Program-made: the position numbers and the translations under genes | Notes under the pieces: model-generated | Database searches by the model: none | The model's input: the letters and a program-made list of their open reading frames with translations, nothing else | What the model was told of the DNA's origin: nothing | From: an uncultured Microbacterium sp. | GTDB lineage: Bacteria; Actinomycetota; Actinomycetes; Actinomycetales; Microbacteriaceae | Length of the DNA stretch: 64,000 bases | Direction: 5' to 3' | Assembly (NCBI GenBank): GCA_913774665.1 | Contig: CAJYHN010000010.1 | Location: 310,001 to 374,000 of the forward strand | Part shown: one piece after another, positions 8,394 to 18,300 of the stretch | Layout: each line of letters starts with the position of its first letter | Position numbering within the stretch: position 1 is the first letter of the stretch

Positions 8394-8429
8394 ACGAGGC
8401 CCCCGCAGACGGATCTGCGGGGGCCTCGT
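8394..8429 (-). terminator. Rho-independent terminator of the DEAD-box helicase gene
   Basis: A perfect 15-bp stem (arm ACGAGGCCCCCGCAG, loop of 6) is followed on the minus strand by CGTTTTTCTT, so both stem and U-tract are present. It starts 7 bases after the helicase stop. Confidence 0.9.
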
Positions 8430-8436
8430 GACGTGA

Positions 8437-9984
8437 TCAGCCCTGGGCGCGACGGTTCGTGCGCGGGCTGCGAGCGCCGACGACCATACCGGTCGTGGGG
8501 GTTCCGGATGCCGAGCGGCCCGCGCCCTGCGAACGCGAGGCGCCCGCTCCGGCGCGCTGCCCGCCACCGGCGCCCTGGCCGCGACCGGTACCGGAGCGCT
8601 GGCCCTGGCTGCGGCCGCCCTGGGATGCGTGGCCCCCGGCGGCGGGGGCATCGGCCGAGGGACCGCCGGCGCCCCGGCCGCGACGACGACGTCCGCCACC
8701 GGCGGACGCGGCGTCCGCACCCTGGGCGCGCTCGGCGCGCTTGCGCTGGGCGTTCGCGCCCTGCGAGCGTCCACCGCCCTGGGGCTGCATGATGACCGGC
8801 TCGGGCTTGACGTACGGAGCGACCTCGCCGACCAGGGCGACGACCTCGGGAGAGGTCGGCGTCACGGCCGTGGGCGTGGCCGAGATCTTGGCCTTGCGCA
8901 GGATGTCGAGGGTGTCGCGACGCTGCTCGGGGAGCATGATCGTGACGACGTCACCGGCGGTGCCGGCACGGGCTGTACGGCCCGAGCGGTGCAGGTACGC
9001 CTTGTGCTCGACGGGCGGGTCGACGTGAACGACCAGCTCGACGCCGTCGACGTGAACACCGCGGGCGGCGACGTCGGTCGCGACGAGCACCTTGGCGCGA
9101 CCGTCGCCGAAGGCGGCGAGGTTGCGGTCGCGCTGCGGCTGCGACAGGTTTCCGTGCAGGTCGACCGAGGGGATGCCCGCGGCCGTCAGGGCCTTCGCGA
9201 GCTTCTTGGCCTGGTGCTTGGTGCGCATGAAGAGGATGCGGCGCGCGGTGCCCGAGGCGAGGGTCTGCACGAGCTCCTTCTTCGCGTCGGCGTCGGCGGG
9301 CGCGAAGACGTGGTGGGTCATCGCGGCGACGTGCGAGTGCGCCTCGTCGACCGAGTGCAGCACCTCGTTGCGGAGGAACCGCTTGACGAGCTTGTCCACT
9401 CCGTTGTCGAGGGTGGCCGAGAACAGCAGGCGCTGGCCATTGCCGGGCGTGCGCGACAGCAGTCGCGTGACCCCGGGGAGGAAGCCGAGGTCGGCCATGT
9501 GGTCGGCCTCGTCGAGCACGGTGATCTCGATGTCGTCGAGGCTCGCGTGGCCCTGACCGATGAGGTCTTCGAGGCGACCGGGGCACGCGACGAGGATGTC
9601 GACGCCGCCGTTGAACGCGTCGACCTGACGCTTCTGGTTCACGCCGCCGTAGACCGTGGTGGTGACCAGGCCGTAGGCCGCGGCGAGGGGCTTGATGACC
9701 TCGTCGATCTGGTTGGCGAGCTCGCGGGTGGGGGCGAGCACCAGCGCGCGGGGCTTGCGGCCGCGACGGCGGTCGTTCTTGCCGGCGAGGCGGGCGACGA
9801 GGGGAAGCGAGAAGGCGAGGGTCTTCCCCGAGCCGGTCTTGCCGCGGCCGAGCACGTCACGGCCGGCGAGGGTGTCGGGCAGCGTGTCCGCCTGGATGGG
9901 GAACGCGTCGTTCTTGCCTTGCGCGGCGAGAACGTCGACGAGGGGGGCGGGCACGCCGAGGTCGGCGAAAGTCTGGGACGTCAT
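8437..9984 (-). CDS. DEAD-box ATP-dependent RNA helicase
   Basis: 515 aa from the ATG at 9984, which has GGAG six bases upstream; an in-frame start 30 bases earlier lacks one. All helicase motifs are visible: Phe/Gln motif (TFADLG, FPIQADTLP), Walker A GRGKTGSGKT, PTRELANQ, DEAD followed by HMADLGF, SAT, and HRSGRTARAG in domain 2. The last ~120 residues are a low-complexity basic tail rich in Gln, Gly, Arg and Ala with SQG repeats, a likely RNA-binding disordered region. The family remodels RNA in ribosome assembly or cold adaptation. A second, differently decorated DEAD-box helicase lies at 43042-45186. Confidence 0.93.
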   Translation of the reverse strand: MTSQTFADLGVPAPLVDVLAAQGKNDAFPIQADTLPDTLAGRDVLGRGKTGSGKTLAFSLPLVARLAGKNDRRRGRKPRALVLAPTRELANQIDEVIKPLAAAYGLVTTTVYGGVNQKRQVDAFNGGVDILVACPGRLEDLIGQGHASLDDIEITVLDEADHMADLGFLPGVTRLLSRTPGNGQRLLFSATLDNGVDKLVKRFLRNEVLHSVDEAHSHVAAMTHHVFAPADADAKKELVQTLASGTARRILFMRTKHQAKKLAKALTAAGIPSVDLHGNLSQPQRDRNLAAFGDGRAKVLVATDVAARGVHVDGVELVVHVDPPVEHKAYLHRSGRTARAGTAGDVVTIMLPEQRRDTLDILRKAKISATPTAVTPTSPEVVALVGEVAPYVKPEPVIMQPQGGGRSQGANAQRKRAERAQGADAASAGGGRRRRGRGAGGPSADAPAAGGHASQGGRSQGQRSGTGRGQGAGGGQRAGAGASRSQGAGRSASGTPTTGMVVGARSPRTNRRAQG

Positions 9985-10132
9985 GAATACTCCAGCCGCG
10001 GCGCACGCGCGCACGGCGGTTCGGGATGCCGCGATGCTGCGGCTGCAATGGGCGAAGGCGCCGGGTGGCGCATCCGTTCGCCGTGAAGGTCAAAGGCCCA
10101 ACGAAAAGGGGGCCGGTGCGTTCGACGACGCA

Positions 10133-10148
10133 GGGAGCGAATGCTCCC
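10133..10148 (-). terminator. Hairpin downstream of tag
   Basis: GGGAGC-GAAT-GCTCCC forms a perfect 6-bp stem with a 4-base loop, 23 bases beyond the tag stop codon on the minus strand. There is no U-tract. Confidence 0.5.
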
Positions 10149-10171
10149 GATGAGTCCAGTCTAGCGGTGCG

Positions 10172-10744
10172 TCACGCGGCCGCGCGCCAGCAGCCCGCCA
10201 CGTGGTCGTCGACCATGCCCGACGACTGCATGAGCGCGTACATCGTGGTGGGGCCGACGAAGCGGAAACCGCGGCGGCGGAGCTCTTTGCTGAGGGCCGT
10301 CGATGCGGGCGTGACAGCAGGCACATCGGCGAGCACCCGAGGCGGGGTGTGCGCGACCGGTGCGAACGACCACATGAGCGTGTCGAGCTCGCCCTCGGCC
10401 ATGTCGGCGACGAGGCCGGCGTTCCCGATCACGGCCTCGATCTTCGCGCGGTTGCGGACGATGCCGGCATCCTGCATCAACCGCCCGACATCGTCGGGGC
10501 CGAACGCCGCCACGGCGGCGGGGTCGAACCCGTCGAACACCTCACGGAAGCGCGGACGCTTGCGCAGGATCGTGATCCACGACAGCCCCGCTTGGAAGCC
10601 CTCGAGGCTCATCTTCTCGAACAGCGGACGGTCGCCGTGCAGAGCGGTACCCCACTCTTCGTCGTGATAGCGCTGGTACTCGGCGTCGGCGCCGGCCCAC
10701 GCGCAACGGGCGGTGCCGTCGAGACCGATCAGGACGTCGCTCAT
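10172..10744 (-). CDS. tag: DNA-3-methyladenine glycosylase I
   Basis: 190 aa, the normal length of Tag. The N-terminal Cys in RCAWAG, the HDEEWG motif, LFEKMSLEGFQAGLSW and the helix-hairpin-helix segment ending NRAKIEAVIGNA are all as in the family. It excises 3-methyladenine from alkylated DNA in base-excision repair; the N-terminal Cys and C-terminal His residues would bind the structural zinc. ATG start at 10744. No damage-response box is visible nearby. Confidence 0.93.
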   Translation of the reverse strand: MSDVLIGLDGTARCAWAGADAEYQRYHDEEWGTALHGDRPLFEKMSLEGFQAGLSWITILRKRPRFREVFDGFDPAAVAAFGPDDVGRLMQDAGIVRNRAKIEAVIGNAGLVADMAEGELDTLMWSFAPVAHTPPRVLADVPAVTPASTALSKELRRRGFRFVGPTTMYALMQSSGMVDDHVAGCWRAAA

Positions 10745-10793
10745 CTCCTCAGGCTAGAGCCGACCACCGACATGGCGCGGCAGCGCGAGGAGA

Positions 10794-10840
10794 CGCGAAG
10801 CGGACGGCGGCGCCCCCCTTCGACCGCCGCCCGCTTCGCG
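10794..10840 (-). terminator. Hairpin terminator after acyl-CoA oxidase gene
   Basis: CGCGAAGCGG pairs with CCGCTTCGCG, and inside it CGGCGG pairs with CCGCCG after a single A/C mismatch. It directly follows the stop of the minus-strand acyl-CoA oxidase gene. Confidence 0.6.
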
Positions 10841-10842
10841 CG

Positions 10843-12945
10843 TCACGTGGCGGGCTTCTTCTCCGGGATCGGAGCGGTGCCCGCGGCCTTCTGCGCCGCG
10901 TAGTACGACGCGGCTTCGTTCTGACGGTCGTCTTCGACGCCCGACGCGATCGAGGCACGGATGTGCTCGGGGCCGTAGCCGAACGCGTCGACGAGGTCCT
11001 GAGCGTGCGGGCGGAGCCGCGCGCAGAGACGGTCGATGTAGCTCGACACGGCCGCGCCGCGCTGCGTCGACAAGCGTCCGTTGATCAGGTACCAGGCGAG
11101 GTGCTTCTCGATGAGCTGCAGGCCGAACAGGTCGCGCAGCCAGGTGAGCACCGTCAGGGTGTCGCGATCCGTGATGCGGTTGATCGCGTCGGTGAACGCC
11201 TCCCACTGGAGCAGCTCGCCGTGAGCCCGCGCGGCCTCGATCAGCTGCGCCTGGTTCTCGTTGAAGAGCGCCGCGGCGTCTTCACGAGAGAGCTTGGATG
11301 CCGGACGGAGACGCCCGGCGATGTCGGCGATCATCTGCTGAACGCGTCCCGCCAGCAACTCGTGCTGCTGCTCGGCACGGAGCCCCTTCTCGACGGAACG
11401 CGCCGTCGACCCGAAGTCGCTGACCGCCTGCCCGAGCTGACGCATCCCGGCACCGTGGAACAGTTTGCCGGCGGTCTGTCCGACGGCGAAGGCGGCGAGC
11501 TGCTTGGCATGCTTGCCCTTGAACTGCTTGGCGTAGTCGGCGAGAAGTCGCTTGCCGACCAGCTGCAGCAAGATGTTGTTGTCCCCCTCGAAGGTGACGT
11601 AGATGTCGAGGTCGGCGCGCAGGCCCACGAGGCGGTTCTCGAACAGGAAGCCCTGTCCGCCGCACGCCTCACGCGACTCCTGCAGAGTGTCGAGCGCGTG
11701 CCAGGTCGACAGCGGCTTCAGCGCGGCGGCGAGAGTCTCGAGGTCTTCGCGGTCGGCATCCGTGTCGAGGCGGCCGCTGAAGACGCCGTCGAACTTCTGC
11801 AGGAACTCGTCGTGCGCGAAGATCTGCGCATACGTGGTCGCCAGACGCGGGAGCAGGCGACGCTGGTGCTTGCCGTAATCGAGCAGGGTCACCTCGGGGG
11901 TGCCGTTGCCCGAGTCGAACTGACGGCGCTGATTGCCGTACGTGATCGCGATGATGAGGCCGATGGCCGAAGCCCAGGCGGCGGCTCCGTCGAGCGAGAC
12001 GCGCCCCTGCACGAGCGTGCCGAGCATGGTGAAGAAGCGACGACCCGGGCTCGCGATCTCGCTCGAGTACGTGCCGTCGGCGGCGACGTCGCCGTAGCGG
12101 TTGAGCAGGTTCGTGCGGGGCACGCGCACCTGGTCGAAGTGCAGGCGCCCGTTGTCGATGCCGTTCAGACCGCCCTTGAGACCGTCGTCTTCGCCGCCGA
12201 TACCGGGGAGGAAGGCGCCGTCGTCGTCACGGAGGGGCACGTAGAAGCAGTGCACTCCGTGATTCACGCCGTTGGTGATGAGCTGGGCGAACACCGTCGC
12301 CGCCTTACCATGCACGGCGGCGTTGCCGAGGTAGTCCTTCCACGCGCCGCGGAACGGCGTGTGGATGACGAATTCTTCGGTCTCGGGGTCGTAGGTCGCC
12401 GTCGTGCCGATCGCCGAGACGTCGGAGCCATGGCCGGTCTCGGTCATCGCGAAGGCGCCGGGGATCTCGAGGCTCATGATGCCCGGCAGCCACTTGTCGT
12501 GGTGCTCCCGGGTCCCGAGCTGGAGGACCGCCGAGCCGAAGAGGCCCCACTGCACCCCCGACTTGATCTGGAGGCTCGGGTCGGCGGCGACGAGCTCCTC
12601 GAAACCGGCGATGTTGGCGCCGTTGTTCTCTTCGCCGCCGAGACGCTTGGGGAACGCGCGATGCACGGCCTTGTTCTGGACGAGCAGGTGTAGCTGGCTG
12701 AGGGTGCGCTCGCGGTGCGCGTCCATCCCGAGGCTGTCGTCGCGCCACAGGGCGGGATCTTTGATCATCTCGCGCGCCTGGCGGCGGGTGTCGCCCCAGG
12801 TGCCGAGAAGCAGGTCGGTGACCCGCTCGGTGTCGATGCGCGCTTCGGACGCCTCCGCAGCACTGTGCGGTGCGGTCGGGGCGCCCCCGACGGGCGTACG
12901 CGTACTCGTGGCGGGCGTGGTGGGACGGACGGCGGCGTCGGTCAT
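10843..12945 (-). CDS. Acyl-CoA oxidase / acyl-CoA dehydrogenase family protein
   Basis: 700 aa, the length of eukaryote-like acyl-CoA oxidases rather than the ~380 aa of ordinary dehydrogenases. FAD/substrate motifs are AMTETGHGSDVSAIGTTA (FAD-binding beta domain), KDYLGNAAVHG, REACGGQGF and an internal IYVTFEGDNNILLQ. The C-terminal ~200 residues form the extra helical domain of the ACOX family. It introduces the trans-2 double bond in acyl-CoA at the start of beta-oxidation, passing electrons to O2. ATG at 12945. No other beta-oxidation gene is adjacent. Confidence 0.9.
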   Translation of the reverse strand: MTDAAVRPTTPATSTRTPVGGAPTAPHSAAEASEARIDTERVTDLLLGTWGDTRRQAREMIKDPALWRDDSLGMDAHRERTLSQLHLLVQNKAVHRAFPKRLGGEENNGANIAGFEELVAADPSLQIKSGVQWGLFGSAVLQLGTREHHDKWLPGIMSLEIPGAFAMTETGHGSDVSAIGTTATYDPETEEFVIHTPFRGAWKDYLGNAAVHGKAATVFAQLITNGVNHGVHCFYVPLRDDDGAFLPGIGGEDDGLKGGLNGIDNGRLHFDQVRVPRTNLLNRYGDVAADGTYSSEIASPGRRFFTMLGTLVQGRVSLDGAAAWASAIGLIIAITYGNQRRQFDSGNGTPEVTLLDYGKHQRRLLPRLATTYAQIFAHDEFLQKFDGVFSGRLDTDADREDLETLAAALKPLSTWHALDTLQESREACGGQGFLFENRLVGLRADLDIYVTFEGDNNILLQLVGKRLLADYAKQFKGKHAKQLAAFAVGQTAGKLFHGAGMRQLGQAVSDFGSTARSVEKGLRAEQQHELLAGRVQQMIADIAGRLRPASKLSREDAAALFNENQAQLIEAARAHGELLQWEAFTDAINRITDRDTLTVLTWLRDLFGLQLIEKHLAWYLINGRLSTQRGAAVSSYIDRLCARLRPHAQDLVDAFGYGPEHIRASIASGVEDDRQNEAASYYAAQKAAGTAPIPEKKPAT

Positions 12946-13160
12946 TTCGGCACCTTTCGACGTTGCAAAGGACTCTCACTACGGTAGGTGTCCCACAACA
13001 CGAACCCAAACACCCTGTGCGATACCAACAACGGCGCCGCGTCTCGTTTCCGCGGGTCGTTGTGGGTGGTCAACATTCCCGTGTGTGCGCTGAGCGCCGA
13101 GGGGATGCCGCGAGTGCGGTCACCGTGCGGATGGCGGCGAGCGCCGCGCACCGTGCCTGC

Positions 13161-13230
13161 GGGTCGCGTCAGTTCGCGGCAGTTCGCGGCGGGTCGCGTT
13201 AGTTCGCGGCGGGTCGCGTCAGTTCGCGGC
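13161..13230. repeat. Modular 10-bp repeat array at the 3' end of recQ
   Basis: On the plus strand the stretch is built of two 10-mers, A = GGGTCGCGTY and B = AGTTCGCGGC, in the order A-B-B-A-B-A-B with only a C/T change in A. The last module covers the recQ stop codon and final codons, and the rest lies outside the gene. The composite AB period is 20 bp, which is not a multiple of three, so it is not a coding repeat. Confidence 0.85.
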
Positions 13231-15258
13231 GACGACGGTCAGGATCCCGTCGCCGTACGCTTCTCGCTTCTTCGCGCCGATGCCGGTGATGCCGTCGAGG
13301 TCGCCGACCGAGCTCGGGCGTGCGGCCGCGATCGCTCGCAGGGTCGCATCACCGAACACGATGTAGGCCGGAACGCCCTGCTCTCGAGCCTTCTCGGCGC
13401 GCCACGCGCGGAGGGCCTCGAACAGGTCGCGGTCGCCGGCGGCGACATCGTCGGCACTGGACTTGCGCTGACGGCTGCCGCCCCCGCCTCCCCCGGTGCG
13501 TCCGAGAGCGTCACGGCGCAAGGGCACGGGCGTCTCGCCGCGCAGGACGCCGGCCGAGGCCTCGCTGAGGGCCAGCGTGCCGTAGTCGCCCTGAGCGACG
13601 ATGATGCCGCGAGCGAGGAGCTGACGGACGACGCTGCGCCAGTCCTGGTCGGACAGATCGGCGCCGAGGCCGTAGGTGCTGAGCCGGTCGTGGCCCTGCT
13701 GTGCGATGCGTTCGGTCTTCGCTCCGCGCAGGATGTCGATGAGATGACCCGCACCGAAGGCCTGGCCGCGCTCGCGCTGCAGCCGCACGATCGTGGAGAG
13801 AAGCTTCTGCGCCGCGACGAGGCCGTCCCAAGTGTCGGGCGGCGTCAGACACGTGTCGCAGTTGCCGCACGGCTCGGATCGCTGCCCGAAGTAGTCGAGG
13901 AGGTTCTGCCGACGGCATCCGACGGTCTCGCAGAGGGCGAGCATCGCGTCGAGGTGCTGCCCGAGACGCATCTTGTACGAACGATCGCCCGGCGACTGGT
14001 CGATCATTCGACGCTGCTGGACCACGTCGCCCAGGCCGTAGGCCATCCATACGGTCGAGGGATCGCCGTCACGCCCGGCGCGACCGGTCTCTTGGTAGTA
14101 CCCCTCGACCGATTTGGGCAGGTCGATGTGCGCGACGAAACGCACGTCGGGCTTGTCGATCCCCATGCCGAAGGCGATCGTGGCGACCATGATCACGCCG
14201 TCGTCGCGGAGGAAACGAGACTGGTTGGCTGCGCGCACGGAGGCGTCGAGACCCGCGTGGTACGGCAGAGCGTCGAGACCCTGCGCGCTGAGGTAGGCCG
14301 CCGTCTGCTCCACACTCTTACGGCTCAGCGCGTAGACGATGCCGGCAGAGCCCTCGGGCTGCGAGCGGATGAACTGCACGAGCTGCCGCCGCGGGTCGAC
14401 CTTGGCATCGATGCGGTACTGGATATTGGGGCGGTCGAAGCTCGCGACGAACCCGCGCGCGTCGCGCAGGCGGAGCCGCTCGACGATCTCCTGCGCGGTC
14501 GCGGGGGTGGCCGTGGCGGTGAGGGCCATGCGCGGGACATCGGGGAAACGGTCGGCGAGGTCGCCGAGGGCGAGGTAATCGGGCCGGAAGTCGTGGCCCC
14601 ATTGCGACACGCAGTGCGCCTCGTCGATGGCGATGACGCTGAGCCGACCGCGCGCGAGGAAGGCCAGGGTCTGCGCGCCGTTGAGCCGCTCGGGCGCGAC
14701 GTAGAGAAGGTCGAGCTCGCCCGAGAGATACGCCTGCTCGACGGCCTGCCGCTCAGCCGGCGCCTGCGTGGAGTTGAGGTAGCCCGCGCGCACGCCGTTG
14801 GCGATGAGCGCCTCGACCTGGTCGTGCATCAGGGCGATCAGGGGGCTGACGACAAGACCCGTGCCCGGACGTACGAGCGCGGGTACCTGGTAGGTGACGC
14901 TCTTTCCGCCACCGGTGGGCATGAGCACGACGGCGTCTCCGCCGTTCACGACGTGCTGCACGATCTCTGCTTGATCGCCTCGGAAAGCGTCGTACCCGTA
15001 CACCTCGTGCAGGACCGTGCGCGGGTCCCGGCCCGTGAAGTCACGGACGGCCGGGAGCTCTCGCGCGGTGCCGGTGACGGCCACCGCGCGTGCGAACGGG
15101 GACGACGGGTCGACCGGCGGCGGCGGCGCGTCGAAATCCTCGGGTGGAGCGAACTGGTCGGGGTCCCAATCGGCCCCGGCGTAGGGGTCGTCGGGGAGGT
15201 CGTACGGCTCGGGCGGCGCGTCGGCGTACGACTCGGATGCGGCGCCGGGATAAGTCAC
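13219..15258 (-). CDS. recQ: RecQ-family ATP-dependent DNA helicase
   Basis: 679 aa from a GTG at 15258; the frame is open further upstream, but that extension is Arg/Pro-rich and runs into EccC and the terminator. The first ~80 residues are acidic and Pro-rich. Then come Walker A MPTGGGKS, DEAHCVSQWGHDFRP, the SAT-equivalent ALTATA, and QETGRAGRDG. A zinc site CRRQNLLDYF...CGNCDTC marks the RQC region, and an HRDC domain (LRAWRAEKAREQGVPAY, GITGIGAKKREAYG) ends the protein. It unwinds recombination and stalled-fork intermediates. Its stop codon lies inside the repeat array at 13161-13230. Confidence 0.93.
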   Translation of the reverse strand: MTYPGAASESYADAPPEPYDLPDDPYAGADWDPDQFAPPEDFDAPPPPVDPSSPFARAVAVTGTARELPAVRDFTGRDPRTVLHEVYGYDAFRGDQAEIVQHVVNGGDAVVLMPTGGGKSVTYQVPALVRPGTGLVVSPLIALMHDQVEALIANGVRAGYLNSTQAPAERQAVEQAYLSGELDLLYVAPERLNGAQTLAFLARGRLSVIAIDEAHCVSQWGHDFRPDYLALGDLADRFPDVPRMALTATATPATAQEIVERLRLRDARGFVASFDRPNIQYRIDAKVDPRRQLVQFIRSQPEGSAGIVYALSRKSVEQTAAYLSAQGLDALPYHAGLDASVRAANQSRFLRDDGVIMVATIAFGMGIDKPDVRFVAHIDLPKSVEGYYQETGRAGRDGDPSTVWMAYGLGDVVQQRRMIDQSPGDRSYKMRLGQHLDAMLALCETVGCRRQNLLDYFGQRSEPCGNCDTCLTPPDTWDGLVAAQKLLSTIVRLQRERGQAFGAGHLIDILRGAKTERIAQQGHDRLSTYGLGADLSDQDWRSVVRQLLARGIIVAQGDYGTLALSEASAGVLRGETPVPLRRDALGRTGGGGGGSRQRKSSADDVAAGDRDLFEALRAWRAEKAREQGVPAYIVFGDATLRAIAAARPSSVGDLDGITGIGAKKREAYGDGILTVVAAN

Positions 15259-15292
15259 CCCCCAACGGTAACCCGGGCCACCGACACGCACA

Positions 15293-15326
15293 CCGCCCCG
15301 GCATCCATCGGAGGATGCCGGGGCGG
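15293..15326 (-). terminator. Terminator of the leftward type VII operon
   Basis: A perfect 14-bp stem (arm CCGCCCCGGCATCC, 6-base loop) lies 27 bases after the eccC stop on the minus strand, between eccC and recQ. No U-tract. Confidence 0.7.
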
Positions 15327-15353
15327 AAGACGTTCCTGTGAAGGATCGTCCGA

Positions 15354-18300
15354 TCAGTGCGTCGGCGGGGCGAACACCAGCTGCGAGGCGAGCAGGCCCT
15401 GCTCGCGGCTGACGATCTGCGCACGGCCGGGGGCCGCTCGCTCCGGCTTCACTCGGCCGATGAGCGCCCCCTCCTCGGGGTTTCCACCGAGCAGGATGCC
15501 GGTGACGCCCAGGTCGGTGAAGCGCTGGATGATCGGATCGTAGGCGGCACGGCTGGCACCGCCCGAACGGCGGGTCAGGATGACGTGCAGACCGAGGTCG
15601 CCGGCCTGGGCCAGCAGGGGCTGCAGCACCGCGATCGGGTTGCCCTGGCTCGTGGCGACCAGGTCGTAGTCGTCGATGAGGATGAACCCCTCGGCGCCCT
15701 TCCACCAGCTGCGTTCCCGCAGCTGGGTCGGTGTGACGTCGGGCCCGGGGATTCGCGTCGAGAAGTACTGCGACAGGTCGTTCATCCCACCCGTGGCCAG
15801 GTCGTGCGAGGTGAGATACGCACCGAGGTACTCGTCGGGGATCTCTCCGAGCAGCGCGCGGCGGTAGTCGACGACGAAGATCTTCGCCTCGGCGGGGGTG
15901 TACAGCCGCTGGATCTCTTTGGCCACGCCGCGCAGGAACGACGACTTGCCCATCCCCGAGTCGCCGTAGACGAACAGGTGCGGTTCGACGCGGGGGTCGA
16001 TGCCGAAGGGCGACAGCTGCGCTTCTTCGATGCCGAGCAGCATCCGCCGATCGCCCGGCTCGGCGAGGGCGCGCACCTCGTCGAGCGAGATGTTCTCGGG
16101 CAGAAGGCGGAGCTTCGGCCCCGGCTCCCCGTGCCAGGCGTTCGTGATCTTACCGATCATGTCGGCGACACCGTCGGCGATCGTCGAGGGGTCGTCCGAG
16201 CCGTCGATGCGAGGGACGGACGTGAGCATCTGCAGCTTCGACACGGCGAGACCACGGCCGGGCTGGCCGACCGGGACGTTGGCCGCCTGCTTGCGGTCGA
16301 CGTCCGAGTCGGTGGGGTCGCCCAAGCGCAGCTCGAGGCGCGTCTGAATGAGGTCCTTGAGGTTCGCGCGGATCTCGAGCCACCGGTTCGCGGTGACCAC
16401 GACGTGCACGCCGAAGCTGAGGCCGCGAGCGGCGATCGTCTGCACCCGCGCCTCGAGCGGCTCGAACTCCGACCGGAGCGTCGACCAGCCGTCGATGATG
16501 AGGAACACGTCGCCGAATCCGTCATCGAGGCGCCCGTCGCGCCGCCGCGAACGATAGGTCTCGATCGAGTCGACGGCGTTGCGGCGGAAGTACTGCTCGC
16601 GCGCGTCGAGCACGGCCTCGACCTCGGCGATCGCACGGCGGACGGCCTCGGGCTCGGTGCGGGTGGCCACGCCCGAGATGTGCGGGTGCTTCTGCATCGC
16701 GGTGAAGCCACCGCCGCCGAAGTCGAGCACGAAGAACTGGAACTCCTGCGGGGTTCCGGTCAGCGCCAGGGCGGAGACGAGGGTCCGCGCGAGGGTCGAC
16801 TTACCGCTCAGCGGAGAACCGACGATCGCGACGTGACCGGCGGCGCCACCGAGCGACACCGTGAGGTGATCGCGGCGCTGCTCGAGAGGGATGTCGACGA
16901 CGCCGATCGGCACCGTGAGCGCTCCCGCGTCGCGCCAACGACGGGAGACGAGTCCGAGGGCCGGGTCCTCCGCGAGGTCGGGCATGAGTTCGTCGAGCGG
17001 AGCCGGGTCGGCCAGCGGCGGCAGCCACACCTGGTGCGCCTCGGGTCCGCGGTCCTTCATGCGATCGACGGCGATCTGGAAGGTCGAGCGCTTGTCGGCG
17101 GCCGGAGTGGCGAGCGCCGCGGGCGTGGCATCCGTGTTCTCTTCGACCGGCTCGTCGTCGGGCTGGGCGAGGGCGGTGAAGACCTCGACGCGGGCCGGGC
17201 CGGTCGACCCGGACTCCAGGTCGTCCACGTTGAGACGGGCGTTGCCCTTCGGCCGGCCCGAGACGTACGCCGCGCGGAACTGCACGAGGTTCTCGGTGTC
17301 GCTCTTGAGGAATCCGACTCCGGGCTCCTGCGGCAACGTGTACGCGTCGGGGGTTCCGATGATCGTGCGCGATTCGGCGGCCGAGAAGGTGCGCAGACCG
17401 ATCCGGTACGACAGGTAGGTGTCGAGACCGCGCAGCTTGCCCTCTTCGAGCCGCTGGGATGCCAGCAGCAGATGCACGTGCAGGGATCGACCGACGCGTC
17501 CGATGTTGAGGAAGCTGTCGACGAACTCGGGCTTGGCCGTCAACAGCTCGGAGAACTCGTCGACGACGACGAGCAGAGCCGGCAACGGGGCCAGGTCTGA
17601 CCGACCGCCGAGGCGCGCGGTCTCGTATTCTCCGACGTTCGCGAAGTTGCCCGCGGCGCGCAGCAGCTCCTGGCGCCGCACGACCTCTCCCTGCAGGGCG
17701 TCCTGGAAGCGGTCGACGAGCGCGAGCTCGCTGCCGAGGTTGGTGATGACCGCCGAGACGTGCGGCATCTCGGCCATGCCGGCGAACGTCGCACCACCCT
17801 TGAAGTCGACGAGCACGAAGTTGAGCTGCTCGGGCGAGTGCGTCATCGCGAGCGCGAGCACCAGCGTGCGCAACACCTCGGACTTGCCCGAACCCGTCGC
17901 GCCGACCATGACGCCGTGCGGACCCATGCCCTGCGACGCGGATTCTTTGAGGTCGAGGATGAGCGGGGTGCCCGAGGGCTCCTGACCGATCGGCACGCGC
18001 AGGCGGTCGCGCTCAAGGCGGCGCGTCCACGCCTGATCGAAGTTCACCGTGCGAACGTCCGGCAGTCCGAGCAGCTCGGTGAGCTCCAGCTGCCCCTGCG
18101 TGGTCGGCGCGTCGACGACGACCATGGGCGCCGGCCGCAACGGCATGAGCCGACGGGCGGTCGCCTCCGCCTCGGCGATGGTCATGGCATCCGGAATGAA
18201 GGTCTGGGCCCGGCCCGCTCCGTCGATGAACTCGGCGGGGGCGACGACCGGCTTCGACTCGGGGCGACGGCCCCGCGCGACGACGGGCGCCTCTGCGAGC

